From positions 1 through 62,509 of the forward strand of contig NZ_MSIE01000042.1 of NCBI RefSeq assembly GCF_001921205.1: 62,509 bases of DNA, in the 5' to 3' direction. Made by a program: the position numbers and the translations under genes. Numbering within the stretch: position 1 is the stretch's first letter; every line of letters begins with the position of its first letter. This DNA comes from Actinophytocola xanthii. Lineage in GTDB: Bacteria > Actinomycetota > Actinomycetes > Mycobacteriales > Pseudonocardiaceae. Under the pieces are notes generated by a model. The model was not told the origin of the DNA, made no database searches, and saw only the letters and a program-made list of their open reading frames with translations. Below are positions 16,634 through 25,244 of the stretch, one piece after another.

Positions 16634-18154
16634 ATGATCGACGTCGTGATAGCTGGCGCCGGCCCCAACGGGCTCATGCTGGCCTGCGAGCTCCGCCTGG
16701 CCGGGGTGACACCGGTGGTGCTCGAGCGCATGCCAGAGCGCGGTACCACGCAGCGGGCCAACGGCCTGGTCGGCCAGGTGGTGCGGATGCTCGACCGGCG
16801 CGGCCTGTACGAGACGCTGAGCGGCAGCGCCGATCCGCCGCAGCCGGCGCCGGGGTTCATGTTCGGCGCGCTGCCGCTCGAGCTGGGCGTCCTCGCCGAT
16901 AACCCGCTGTACACGCTGGCGGTGCCGCAGCAGCGGATCGAGCAGGTGCTCGAGGAGCGCGCCGTCGAGCTCGGCGTCGAGATCCGTCGGGGTCACGCGC
17001 TGACCGGCCTGTCCCAGGACGCCGACGCGGTCACCGTCGAGGTCGACGGCCCGGACGGCCCCTACCGGCTGGCCGGCCGCTACCTCGTCGGTGCCGACGG
17101 CGGGCACAGCCCCACCCGCAAGCTGACCGGCATCGGCTTCCCCGGCGTCACGACGGACGACTCGGTCTCGCGAGTGGCCCATGTCAGCGTGCCGGCCGAA
17201 CTCGTCGACCCGACGACCGGCGGGTTGAACGTGCCCGGCTACGGGGTCGTGCCGCCGTTCACGCACCACCGGACCGAGCACGGGTTGTTCGTGTGGGCGC
17301 CGTTCCCGTCCCGCCCGGCGCTGGTGTCCACCACCGAACGAGCGTCGGTCGACGACACCGCACCGATGACGCTCGAGGAGCTGGCGGCCAGCATCCGCCG
17401 AGTGCTCGGCGGCGACCTGCCGTTGGCCGCGCCCGAGGGCGCCGGACCGCACCTGCTGCGCCGGCTGGTCGGCGGCAACACCCGGATCGCCGAGCGGTTC
17501 CGTTCCGGACGGGTGCTGCTGGTCGGCGACGCGGCGCACGTGCACTCGGCGATGGGTGGGGCCGGGCTCAACCTCGGGCTACAGGACGCGGTCAACCTGG
17601 GGTGGAAGCTCGCCGCGACGGTGCGCGGCACGGCACCGGAAGGGCTGCTGGACACCTACGAGAGCGAGCGGCGGCCGGTCAGTCAGCGGGTCGTGATGCA
17701 CACCCAGGCGCAGTCCGCGCTGGTCGCGCCGGGCGAAGAGGTCACCCAGCTGCGCGCGTTGTTCAGCGAACTGCTCCGCGACGAGGCGACCGTCCAGCGG
17801 ATCGCCGACCTGCTCTCTGGCGCGGACATCCGCTACGACGTGGGGTTCCCGTCGGGCGGCCACTGGGCTCCCGACCTGGTACTCGACACCGGTCGGGGGC
17901 CGGTCCGGCTGGCCGAGCTGACCAGGGACGCGCACCCCCTGCTCATCGACCTCACCCCGAACGGCGCGCTCGCGGACCGCTTCGGCTCGCGCGTTCCCGT
18001 CGTGACCGGCCGCGCGGACTTCCCCACCACGGCGATGCTGCTGCGCCCCGACTGTTACGTGGCCTGGTCCTCGACCGATCCCAGCCCGGACACCGAAGGC
18101 CTCGACGCCGCCATCGGACGCTGGTTCGGCTCCCCGCGGCTCACCCCCGCCTGA
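16634..18154 (+). CDS. FAD-dependent aromatic monooxygenase, Rox/PgaE-like
   Basis: 506 residues. The ATG at 16634 follows GAGGAGG at 6 nt. The FAD-binding motif is GAGPNG (8-13), DG appears as LVGADGGHSPTRKL, and the second FAD motif is VLLVGDAAHVHSAMGGAGLN. A C-terminal thioredoxin-like domain of about 120 residues follows, as in rifampicin monooxygenase Rox and the PgaE/tetracycline-modifying group. The N-terminus (MIDVVIAGAGPNGLMLACEL, then RANGLVGQVVRMLDRRGLYE) is particularly Rox-like. It should hydroxylate an aromatic substrate using NAD(P)H and O2. It could be resistance or catabolism; the target is not readable. Its 3' end overlaps a convergent gene by 14 nt. Confidence 0.87.
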   Translation: MIDVVIAGAGPNGLMLACELRLAGVTPVVLERMPERGTTQRANGLVGQVVRMLDRRGLYETLSGSADPPQPAPGFMFGALPLELGVLADNPLYTLAVPQQRIEQVLEERAVELGVEIRRGHALTGLSQDADAVTVEVDGPDGPYRLAGRYLVGADGGHSPTRKLTGIGFPGVTTDDSVSRVAHVSVPAELVDPTTGGLNVPGYGVVPPFTHHRTEHGLFVWAPFPSRPALVSTTERASVDDTAPMTLEELAASIRRVLGGDLPLAAPEGAGPHLLRRLVGGNTRIAERFRSGRVLLVGDAAHVHSAMGGAGLNLGLQDAVNLGWKLAATVRGTAPEGLLDTYESERRPVSQRVVMHTQAQSALVAPGEEVTQLRALFSELLRDEATVQRIADLLSGADIRYDVGFPSGGHWAPDLVLDTGRGPVRLAELTRDAHPLLIDLTPNGALADRFGSRVPVVTGRADFPTTAMLLRPDCYVAWSSTDPSPDTEGLDAAIGRWFGSPRLTPA

Positions 18155-19013
18155 GTCGCACCGCCTCGACAGCCGGACGGAGTGCCGACACCGACGCGGC
18201 GGTCCACGGACCGGTCGTGATCAGCACGACGTGGCCGATCCCCCAGTCCGCGTACGTCGCGCAGCGCGCGGTGAAGTCCTCGGTGCTCTCCTCGGGGACC
18301 CACCGCGTGCTCAACGTCTTCTCGATCTCCTCGTACGGCCGCCCGCGCTCGGCGCAGTGCCCCGCGAGCACCTCCAGCTTGCGGCGCACGGTCGCACCCC
18401 CGTCCGGGATGTCCGGCAGGTTGCAGGCATCCGCGAGCTCAGCGACCAGACGCAGCGTCCGCTTCTCCCCCATCCCGCCGACCAGCACCGGCGGATGCGG
18501 ACGGGTCACCGGGGCCGGGTTGTTCACCGGGTGGCCCGCCCTGGTGTGCCGTCCCGCGAACGGGCTGTCGTCGCCAGCCCACATCCGTGACGCCAGGCGC
18601 AGGGTGTCCTCCAGCCGCTCGAACCGCTCGCGCCTCGCCACCGGCAGGTCCAGGCCGAAGTCCTCGGCCTCCTGCTCGTGGTACCCCGCGCCGATCCCGA
18701 GCCACGCGCGTCCGGCCGAGAGCACGTCGAGCGTGGTGACCGCCTTGACCAGCAACGCCGGCGCGCGGTAGGTCGCCGCGGTGACCATCGTGCCCAACCG
18801 CACGCGCGAGGTGCACGAGGCGAGGAAACCCAGAGTCGTGTACCCCTCGAGCATCTCCTGCTCCGGCGAGGCGGTCGGGTCGGCCTGCAGCAGGTGGTCG
18901 CCCACCCAGACGGTGTCGATTCCCGCCTCGTCCGCCGCCCGCGCGACCTCGGTGAGGTTCGCGCCGATCTCGCCCGGCCAGGAAAAGTTCGTGACGTTCA
19001 GGCTGATGCGCAC
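18141..19013 (-). CDS. F420-dependent LLM-class oxidoreductase, paralogue
   Basis: 290 residues from a GTG at 19013. It shares the architecture of the enzyme at 14962-15828: WVGDHLLQADP, YTTLGFLASCTSRVRLGTMVTAATYRAP, TLDVLSAGRAWLGIGAGYHEQEAEDFG and LVGGMGEKRTLRLVAELADACN. It probably transfers hydride from reduced F420 to an unknown acceptor. The two paralogues bracket the TetR/monooxygenase pair and point the same way, which suggests a local duplication around a redox-detoxification locus. The last residues overlap the monooxygenase end. Confidence 0.88.
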   Translation of the reverse strand: MRISLNVTNFSWPGEIGANLTEVARAADEAGIDTVWVGDHLLQADPTASPEQEMLEGYTTLGFLASCTSRVRLGTMVTAATYRAPALLVKAVTTLDVLSAGRAWLGIGAGYHEQEAEDFGLDLPVARRERFERLEDTLRLASRMWAGDDSPFAGRHTRAGHPVNNPAPVTRPHPPVLVGGMGEKRTLRLVAELADACNLPDIPDGGATVRRKLEVLAGHCAERGRPYEEIEKTLSTRWVPEESTEDFTARCATYADWGIGHVVLITTGPWTAASVSALRPAVEAVRLRRG

Positions 19014-19097
19014 CCCTCCACCCTGCCACCCCTAGGGGACGTTGTTCAGGGACCAGGCCGGATGCCGCTGTCGGGCCGTTCCCATAGTGTCTGCCGC

Positions 19098-20027
19098 GTG
19101 GCACTCATCGAGACGGACTCGCTCGAGAAGCGGTACGACACCGTCACCGCGCTCGCCGACCTCACCGTGACCATCGAACCCGGCGTCGTCGGTCTCGTCG
19201 GCGTGAACGGCGCCGGCAAAAGCACGCTGATCAAGCTGGCTCTCGGCCTGCTCGAACCCACCGGCGGGCGGATCACCGTGCTCGGCCTCGACCCGATCGC
19301 CGACGGGGAGACCGTCCGCGCCAGGGTCGGCTACATGCCCGAGCACGACTGCCTCCCACCGGACCAGATCGCGGCCGAGTTCGTCACCCACATGGCTCGA
19401 GTCAGCGGTCTGCCCGCGGCACGGGCCCGGGAGCGCGCCTCGGAGACGCTGCGCCACGTCGGGCTCTACGAGGAGCGGTACCGACGCATCGGCGGCTACT
19501 CGACCGGCATGAAGCAGCGGGTCAAGCTCGCCCAGGCGCTGGTGCACGACCCGGAGCTGCTGCTGCTGGACGAGCCGACGAACGGGCTGGACCCGGAGGG
19601 CCGGCGCGCCATGCTCGACCTGGTGCACCGGATCGGCTCCGAGTTCGGCATCTCGGTGGTGGTCTGCTCCCACCTGCTCGGCGAGATCGAGCGCATCTGC
19701 ACCTCGCTGGTCGCGATCGACGCCGGCCGACTGCTGCGCTCGGCGACGCTGTCGGCCATGACCCAGCACAGCGACCTGCTGATGGTGGAGACCGACGAGG
19801 ACCCGGCGGGCCTCGCCGAGCTGTTGACCGGCCAGGGGTTGCAGGTCCGCACCGAGAAGCGCGCGCTGATGGTGCGGATGGGCGAGAACCCCGACGAGAC
19901 CTACGACCTGATCCGCGACGGCGTCGCCGACCTTGACCTGTCGCTGCACCGGCTGGAACGCCACCGCCACCAGGTCGCCGACCTGTTCCGGGACCTGCCG
20001 ACGGAGGCCAGCCATGTCAACGCCTGA
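19098..20027 (+). CDS. ABC-2 exporter ATPase 1
   Basis: 309 residues from a GTG at 19098. Walker A is GVNGAGKST (35-43), the signature is YSTGMKQRVKLA, Walker B is LLLLDEPTNGLDPEGR, and VVCSHLL holds the H-loop. A C-terminal ACT-like regulatory extension of about 80 residues (DLLMVETDEDPAGLAELL onward) is usual for NatA/DrrA-type exporters. First of four overlapping genes that alternate ATPase and permease. The cargo is unknown; drug, lipid or ion export are all possible. Confidence 0.92.
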   Translation: MALIETDSLEKRYDTVTALADLTVTIEPGVVGLVGVNGAGKSTLIKLALGLLEPTGGRITVLGLDPIADGETVRARVGYMPEHDCLPPDQIAAEFVTHMARVSGLPAARARERASETLRHVGLYEERYRRIGGYSTGMKQRVKLAQALVHDPELLLLDEPTNGLDPEGRRAMLDLVHRIGSEFGISVVVCSHLLGEIERICTSLVAIDAGRLLRSATLSAMTQHSDLLMVETDEDPAGLAELLTGQGLQVRTEKRALMVRMGENPDETYDLIRDGVADLDLSLHRLERHRHQVADLFRDLPTEASHVNA

Positions 20028-20880
20028 GCGGCCGACCGGTGTCATCCACGACATCGGCTACCAGCGCTACGAGGGACCCCGGCTGGGTCGCGGCTACGCG
20101 GCCCGCTCGCTGTTCGTGCACGGCGTCCGCAGCGCCTACGGCCTGGGCCGCAGCCCCTGGGCGAAGGTCCTGCCGATCGGGCTGCTCGGGGCGACCTCGA
20201 TCGCCGCGCTGATCCTGGTCGTGCTGAACACCCAGCTCCCGGTGGAGGTGATCGACTACGTCGGCATCGCGACCACGTTCACCTACGCGGCGACGGTGTT
20301 CGTCGCGGTTGTCGCCCCGGAGCTGGTGTCGGTCGACCTGCGCAGCAACCTGCTCGCGCTCTACCTGGCCCGGCCGCTGCGTCGCGCCGACTACGCGCTG
20401 GCCAAGCTCGCCGCGCTGGCGTCGGCGACGTTCGTACTGCTCGGTGGGCCGATGCTGGTGCTCTTCCTCGGAATGGCGTTCAGCACCGACAACGGCGTCG
20501 CCGGGGTGTTCTCCGAGCTCGGCGGTCTGCTCCAGGGCCTGGCCGCCGCCGCGATCCACGCCGCCGTGCTGGCGGCGATCGCGCTGCCGTTCGCGTCGCT
20601 GACCGGCCGGCGGGTGTTCGCGACCGGCATGATCATCGGCGTGACGCTGCTGACCGCGCCGGTCAGCGGCGTGGTGCAGGCACTCGGCGACGGCGCGAGT
20701 CAACAGCTCGCCGGCCTGCTCGACCCGGTCAGCCTGCTCGGCGGCGTCGACCGCTGGCTGTTCGACGGCGGGCTCTTCGACATCGGTCCCTACGGCCCGG
20801 TCTACGGCCTGGCCGCGCTCCTGATCGTGGCCGCCGGCACGGCGTGCACGGTCTGGCGGTATCGGAAGGTGAACTCATGA
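20014..20880 (+). CDS. ABC-2 exporter permease 1
   Basis: 288 residues. The ATG at 20014 follows ACGGAGG and overlaps the ATPase gene by 14 nt. A cytoplasmic lead (VIHDIGYQRYEGPRLGRGYAARSLF region) precedes about six hydrophobic helices. The segment SVDLRSNLLALYLARPLRRADYALAKL is the typical ABC-2 coupling region with the RPL/R-x-D pattern. It pairs with the preceding ATPase. The conserved start YQRYEG is seen in a common actinobacterial permease family of unknown substrate. Confidence 0.88.
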   Translation: MSTPERPTGVIHDIGYQRYEGPRLGRGYAARSLFVHGVRSAYGLGRSPWAKVLPIGLLGATSIAALILVVLNTQLPVEVIDYVGIATTFTYAATVFVAVVAPELVSVDLRSNLLALYLARPLRRADYALAKLAALASATFVLLGGPMLVLFLGMAFSTDNGVAGVFSELGGLLQGLAAAAIHAAVLAAIALPFASLTGRRVFATGMIIGVTLLTAPVSGVVQALGDGASQQLAGLLDPVSLLGGVDRWLFDGGLFDIGPYGPVYGLAALLIVAAGTACTVWRYRKVNS

Positions 20881-21788
20881 CGGCGGTCGAGCTGACCGAG
20901 GCGTCGCGTTGGTACGGCAACGTGGTCGCGGTCAACGACGTGACGCTGACGGTGGGTCCGGGCCTGACCGGCCTGCTCGGGCCCAACGGAGCGGGCAAGA
21001 CGACAGTGCTGCACCTGATGGCCGGCCTGCTCTCGCCCTCGCAGGGCACGGTGACCATCGGCGGCAAGCCGGCCTGGCGCAACCCGGACGTGTACCGGAC
21101 CCTCGGGCTGGTCACCGAGCGGGAGAGCGTGCCGGGCTTCCTGACCGCCTGGGAGTTCGTGCTCGCGTCGGCGAAGCTGCACAAGCTGCCCGACCCGGCG
21201 GCCGCGGCCCGCACGGCGCTGGGCATCGTCGAGATGGAGAGCGCGCAGGACCGGGCGATCTCCACGTACTCCAAGGGGATGCGCCAACGCACCCGGGTCG
21301 CCGCGGCGCTCGTGCACGACCCCGGGGTGCTGCTGCTGGACGAGCCTTTCAACGGCATGGACCCTCGGCAGCGGCTGCACATGATGGAGCTGCTGCACCG
21401 GATGGCCGAGGAGGGCAGGACGATCCTGTTCAGCTCGCACATCCTGGAGGAGGTCGAGCAGCTCTCCGGCACCGTGCAGGTGATCGTGGCCGGCCGCCTC
21501 GCCGCCTCCGGCGACTACCGCCACATCCGCCGCCTGATGACGAACCGCCCGCACGTGTTCACCATCGAGTCCTCCGACAACCGCCGGCTGGCGACTGTCC
21601 TGATCGGACAGGAGTCGGTGTCGGCGGTGACCCTGACCGACGGCACGCTGCAGGTGCACGCGAGCGACTACGGCACGTTCGCCAGGGCGCTGGCGAAGCT
21701 GGCCAAGGCGTCCGGCATCCGCCTGACCGGAATCCTCCCGGCCGACGAATCCCTCGAGAAGGTCTTCTCCTACCTGGTGGCGACATGA
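20877..21788 (+). CDS. ABC-2 exporter ATPase 2
   Basis: 303 residues, ATG at 20877 overlapping the permease stop as ATGA. Walker A is GPNGAGKTT (35-43), the signature is YSKGMRQRTRVA, Walker B is VLLLDEPFNGMDP, and the H-loop is FSSHIL. A C-terminal domain of about 90 residues follows. It resembles ATPase 1 but has diverged (FNGMDP rather than TNGLDP), so the operon likely encodes a heteromeric exporter or two cooperating exporters. Confidence 0.92.
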   Translation: MTAVELTEASRWYGNVVAVNDVTLTVGPGLTGLLGPNGAGKTTVLHLMAGLLSPSQGTVTIGGKPAWRNPDVYRTLGLVTERESVPGFLTAWEFVLASAKLHKLPDPAAAARTALGIVEMESAQDRAISTYSKGMRQRTRVAAALVHDPGVLLLDEPFNGMDPRQRLHMMELLHRMAEEGRTILFSSHILEEVEQLSGTVQVIVAGRLAASGDYRHIRRLMTNRPHVFTIESSDNRRLATVLIGQESVSAVTLTDGTLQVHASDYGTFARALAKLAKASGIRLTGILPADESLEKVFSYLVAT

Positions 21789-22498
21789 ACACGACCGTGA
21801 TGAGCCTGACCGCCCGCGCCCTGCTCGGCCGCCGCCGGGTGCTGATGCTGATTCCGATGCCCCTGGTGCTGATCGGCCTGACCCTGATCGGCATCATGAC
21901 CGGCGAGGAGCCCGCGCACTGGGGCCCGGTGGTCTTCGGCAACCTGGGCCTGGGCGTGATCCTGCCCCTGACCGCCCTGATCGTCGGCAGCAGCGTCCTG
22001 GGCCTGGAGATCGACGACGGAACGATCACCCACCTGTTGACCAAGCCGTTGCCCCGCAGCGAGATAGTGCTGTCCAAGCTGTGCGTGGCCTGGCTGGTGA
22101 CAACGGTGGCAACCGGCGTCCCGCTGGCAGTCGCGGGCCTGATCGCCGGCTCGGCAGCCCTGGCCGGCGGCCTCGTCTGCGGCGCACTGCTCGGTTCACT
22201 GGCCTACTGCTCCCTGTTCCTGGCCTTGAGCCTGCTGACCAAGCGCCCCGTCGCCGTGGGCCTCGTCTACATCATGTTGTGGGAGAACCTCCTGGTCAAC
22301 TTTGTCGACGGCGTCCGCGTCTTCAGCGTCAAACAACATGCGACGACCTTCGCCAACGCCATAGCGCAGTCCGACATGCTCGACGACACCCTCTCGGTCA
22401 CCACCGCCATGATCGTCGCCGCCATCTTCGTAGCTGTCGGCATCTACGGCGCCACGACCAAGCTCCGCTCCTTCGCCCTCACCGGCGAGGCCAACTGA
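21785..22498 (+). CDS. ABC-2 exporter permease 2
   Basis: 237 residues, ATG at 21785 with an ATGA overlap. About six hydrophobic helices. The coupling segment is GLEIDDGTITHLLTKPLPRSEIVLSKL, the same type as permease 1. VYIMLWENLLVNFVDGVRVFSVKQHA is typical of this family. The gene ends at the left border of a MITE-like repeat; its own TGA lies just outside the element. Confidence 0.88.
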   Translation: MNTTVMSLTARALLGRRRVLMLIPMPLVLIGLTLIGIMTGEEPAHWGPVVFGNLGLGVILPLTALIVGSSVLGLEIDDGTITHLLTKPLPRSEIVLSKLCVAWLVTTVATGVPLAVAGLIAGSAALAGGLVCGALLGSLAYCSLFLALSLLTKRPVAVGLVYIMLWENLLVNFVDGVRVFSVKQHATTFANAIAQSDMLDDTLSVTTAMIVAAIFVAVGIYGATTKLRSFALTGEAN

Positions 22499-22501
22499 CT
22501 A

Positions 22502-22663
22502 GGGCGCGTCCTCACAGTCCCGGTCGATGGGCTTCGTGATCCAGGTCGTCGCTGGCAAGGCGGAGGGCAGGCCTCGTACCGGTCGTTCTCGGCCTGTCCC
22601 GACAACGCCGCCAGCGGCGGGCTGGGCGCGAAGACCGCGACCGCGGGCTGTGCGGACGTGCCC
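22502..22663. mobile_element. MITE-like repeat, copy A
   Basis: A 162-bp sequence about 90 percent identical to the reverse complement of 43350-43511. The ends form an imperfect 19-bp terminal inverted repeat (GGGCGCGTCC..CAGTCC against GGGCACGTCCGCACAGCCC). TA precedes the left end; the right flank is TC, so the target duplication is no longer intact. There is no transposase. It fills the gap between two convergent genes. The length, inverted ends and TA flank fit a non-autonomous element. Confidence 0.8.
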
Positions 22664-22673
22664 TCGGCCGTCC

Positions 22674-23459
22674 TCAGGTCCCGGAGACGGCAACGTCCGC
22701 GTCACACGTCATTTCCCGCATGTCCAGGTCACGCCAGTTGAGCGACCACACCTTCACGACACCGTTGACCCGGTGGCCCATCATGCAGTCCCTGCTCTCG
22801 ACGCCGGTGCGGGCGAACAGCGCCACGCCGACGTCAGCACCCCTGACCCGGACGAAGACCTGCGGCGGGACGCCGGCAAGGCCGGTCTCAGGGTCCACGG
22901 GCGGGGCGGGCAGGCCAGCGGTGAGCGCGGCCCGCACGTCCGCCTCGCTGGGTGTGGCGGGCAGTGCGCCGAGGACGGCCGTCAGGGCCGGGGCGAACTC
23001 CTGCGGGATGTCCCGCCTCGGCACCGGTGGTGGCGTGATCGCGGTGGCGTTCTCCGGACACGGGATCCGGGTCGGACCGGAAGAGGCCCCGTAGTAGTTG
23101 AACTCGACCTCGTAACAGGCGTTGATCTCCGGGGTTTGCCCCCACTTGGAGTCGGACGCCGGGCGGTGGATTCGCCAGACCAGGCGCGCCATCGGGTCCT
23201 CGACGTCCCGGCGGTCCAGGTCCGTGGCCTCCAGCACGCTGAAACCACCGCTCCTGCCCAGCGTGGTACCCAGCGCGGCACGCGCGAACCCGAGCGCGTC
23301 CTCCTGCCGCGGGTAGCCGATCGCCACGGCCAGGGTCTCGGACTGCCGGTCGGTTTCCTCGTTACCGGCGCTGACGCCGCCACTGAGAAAACCGCACGAG
23401 ACCAGCACCAAAGCGGCACAGCCCAGCGCGAAGAACCGGGATAAAGTGACCACGCCCAC
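22674..23459 (-). CDS. Secreted lipoprotein of unknown function
   Basis: About 261 residues. The lipobox LVSCG (Cys22 if translation starts at the GTG at 23459) follows a hydrophobic signal. The mature part has several Cys (INACYEV, IPCPEN, SRDCMMG, MTCDAD) and no recognised domain. A GTG at 23453 is an equally good start. The sixth codon (from 23459) is TTA, rare in such genomes and a possible bldA-type translational brake. The gene converges on the ABC exporter operon across the MITE. Confidence 0.75.
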   Translation of the reverse strand: MGVVTLSRFFALGCAALVLVSCGFLSGGVSAGNEETDRQSETLAVAIGYPRQEDALGFARAALGTTLGRSGGFSVLEATDLDRRDVEDPMARLVWRIHRPASDSKWGQTPEINACYEVEFNYYGASSGPTRIPCPENATAITPPPVPRRDIPQEFAPALTAVLGALPATPSEADVRAALTAGLPAPPVDPETGLAGVPPQVFVRVRGADVGVALFARTGVESRDCMMGHRVNGVVKVWSLNWRDLDMREMTCDADVAVSGT

Positions 23460-23767
23460 ACGCTACCCACGCCTACGCCACCGCCGAATGAGTAGTTCCA
23501 CCCGAACGCGTATGCGCAGAGCTGCCGGTGAATGACCGAGTGGCGTTGGCGGGATCGTGTTCCGTGCTCAAGACCGGGATCTCATGCTGTGAACTGCTGA
23601 TCTCGCCATGACGTTGAGCGGCGGGAACCGGCACGACAGGACCCAGCTCATCCCACTGGTGGACGCAACACGGACATCATCAGTTGTAACGAACTAGGTG
23701 GCGACCGACACTGCAATGTGGAATATCTACCCTCCACCAGGCGGGAGGGAACCCGCGCGTCCCCGGC
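23460..23767. other. Non-coding stretch with no recognised content
   Basis: About 308 bp, with less G/C than its neighbours, and open frames are short and without ribosome sites. I see no RNA gene or operator here. It probably holds the promoter of the leftward lipoprotein gene and the 3' end of the broken DUF3626 gene. Confidence 0.5.
23730..23749 (-). terminator. Weak hairpin after the DUF3626 remnant
   Basis: CCCTCC and GGAGGG form a 6-bp stem with an 8-nt loop, followed on the minus strand by the A/T-rich TAGATATT. Placed 18 nt past the stop of the broken gene. Confidence 0.3.
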
Positions 23768-24345
23768 TCACGCCAACTCGGTCGTCCCGAACCGCGCCAC
23801 GTAGTGCCAAACCCGTTTCAGAGCCTGCTCGTCGTACCGCCCCGTCCGAGAAGCGTCCCCGATCACCCCAGGATCAAGCCTTCCGGACCGCGCCAGCGAG
23901 ACACCGAGCGCGACGAACTCCGCCCCGCGATACGACGGATGGCGCCTGAGCTCCGCCGTGGTCAGCGCGAAACCGCCATGCCACTCGATCGGGCACGCCA
24001 GTTCGCGAGCGGCACTCTCGATCGGGGTCGCCCGGTAACAGGGATCGAGCACCAGGGCCTCGACGTCGCGCGAGAAGTCGACCACGCCGTGCACGTGCGC
24101 CTCCACATAATCGTCGAGGGCGTCCTTGTCATCCGCGTCCGCGAGGGCGACCAGTGTCGACAGCCGCGACACCACCCCGAAGGCCTCGGGCGCCGAAGGA
24201 TCGGCACTCCGGCCACCAGCCGATCGGGATGAAAGTGCAGCGTCACCCGCCAGGACGGATCCCCTGGCTCTCCGGTCGCCAATGTTCTGACATGGTCAAC
24301 GGCCAGCCGCTGGGAACGGCGCACGGCGACAGTATCCACGATCAT
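23768..24345 (-). pseudogene. Broken DUF3626 gene (internal deletion and frameshift)
   Basis: Reading from the ATG at 24345, the first frame gives a DUF3626-like N-terminus ending in VTLHFHPDRLVAGVPIL. At about 24195-24210 the family continues only in another frame: DALDDYVEAHVHG, VEALVLDPCYRATP, EWHGGFALT, ALKRVWHYVARFG. The roughly 90 middle residues expected in the family, including the QFETG..SNGG region, are absent. I infer a deletion with frameshift. The C-terminal 135-residue frame is open, but it begins mid-domain and has no ribosome site. Confidence 0.7.
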
Positions 24346-24415
24346 TCGAATCCGCGAACACCGTCGGCCTGACGTGCGATGATGGCCCGGTTCAGCCACG
24401 CACGGGGAGATGACC

Positions 24416-24898
24416 ATGTCCAGCCACATGGACCAGATGATCGCCGAGTTCGAGAAGTTCGGCGCCAGGATCAGGCAGGCCGAGGCCCGCTTCGCGGGCG
24501 TGTCGGACATGGGAGAGCGCGTCGCGCAGGTCGAGAGCGTCGCGACGTCTCCCGACCGCAACGTGACAGTGGTCGCCGGTGCCGGCGGGATGGTCACCGA
24601 CATCCGCCTCGCCCCCGGGGCGATGCGCCTCGGCCCGGCCGAGCTGTCGGCGACGATCATGACCGCGCTGCGCGAGGCGGTCGCCGGAGCCGCGCGGCAG
24701 CAGGCCGGGATCGTGGACGAGGTGTTCGGTGGCGCCTTTGGCGTCAACACCTCCGAGCAGGTCCGGCAGGCCCAGGCCGAGGCGTTCGGAACCCCGGAGG
24801 ACCGCGCCGCGTCGCAGGACGAGACGTCCTCGTCCCGGCGGCGCCCGACGCCCTCCGATGACGACGACTTCGACCAGGACACCATCTACGGACGCTGA
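24416..24898 (+). CDS. YbaB/EbfC-like protein of the second ESX locus
   Basis: 160 residues. The ATG at 24416 follows GGGGAG at 6 nt; the ATG at 24410 overlaps that site. The YbaB-type core is NVTVVAGAGGMVTDIRLAPGAMRLGPAELSATIMTALREA, and the C-terminal 35 residues are charged and disordered (SSSRRRPTPSDDDDFDQD). Such YbaB-like proteins precede WXG100-type genes in many actinomycetes. They may bind DNA or act as a partner of the secreted protein; neither is shown here. It is 13 nt upstream of the next gene. Confidence 0.8.
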   Translation: MSSHMDQMIAEFEKFGARIRQAEARFAGVSDMGERVAQVESVATSPDRNVTVVAGAGGMVTDIRLAPGAMRLGPAELSATIMTALREAVAGAARQQAGIVDEVFGGAFGVNTSEQVRQAQAEAFGTPEDRAASQDETSSSRRRPTPSDDDDFDQDTIYGR

Positions 24899-24911
24899 CG
24901 GGAGGGGAGCC

Positions 24912-25244
24912 ATGTCAGAGGGGACCCAGGTCGACATCGCCGCGCTCACGGCCTACGCCCGCCAGCTCGGCTACTACGAGGGCGAGGCCGACAAGTTCGG
25001 CAACCTGATCGACGCCGCCGACGTGACCAACGAGGCGTGGGGCATCATCGGCTCCTTCGCCAAGCAGGGCTACACCGACCGGTTGGCCGAGCTGCGCTCG
25101 CTGCTCGAGGACATGAAGAGCGGCGTCGACGCGCTCACCACCAAGATCGACCAGTCGGCGCAGATGTACCAGGGCATCGAGGACGCCGGCACTGTCCGGT
25201 TCGGCCAGTACGAGGCACAGATCGAAGCGTTGGAGGGCCCGTGA
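24912..25244 (+). CDS. WXG100-like ESX secretion target
   Basis: 110 residues, ATG after GGAGGGGAG. Two helices are separated by the turn NEAWGIIGSF (W43-G44), close to the W-x-G hairpin, with an aromatic/amphipathic pattern either side (YYEGEADKFG, MYQGIEDAG). The length matches the WXG100 group. It probably dimerises with, or chaperones, the large protein that follows. The stop overlaps the next start as GTGA. Confidence 0.82.
   Translation: MSEGTQVDIAALTAYARQLGYYEGEADKFGNLIDAADVTNEAWGIIGSFAKQGYTDRLAELRSLLEDMKSGVDALTTKIDQSAQMYQGIEDAGTVRFGQYEAQIEALEGP

Noticed and set aside
22527-23444. ORFs across the repeat containing VIQVVAGKAEG or ALPATTWITKPIDRDC
   Set aside because: They span the MITE-like element and the antisense of the lipoprotein gene, change frame between copies and have no ribosome site.
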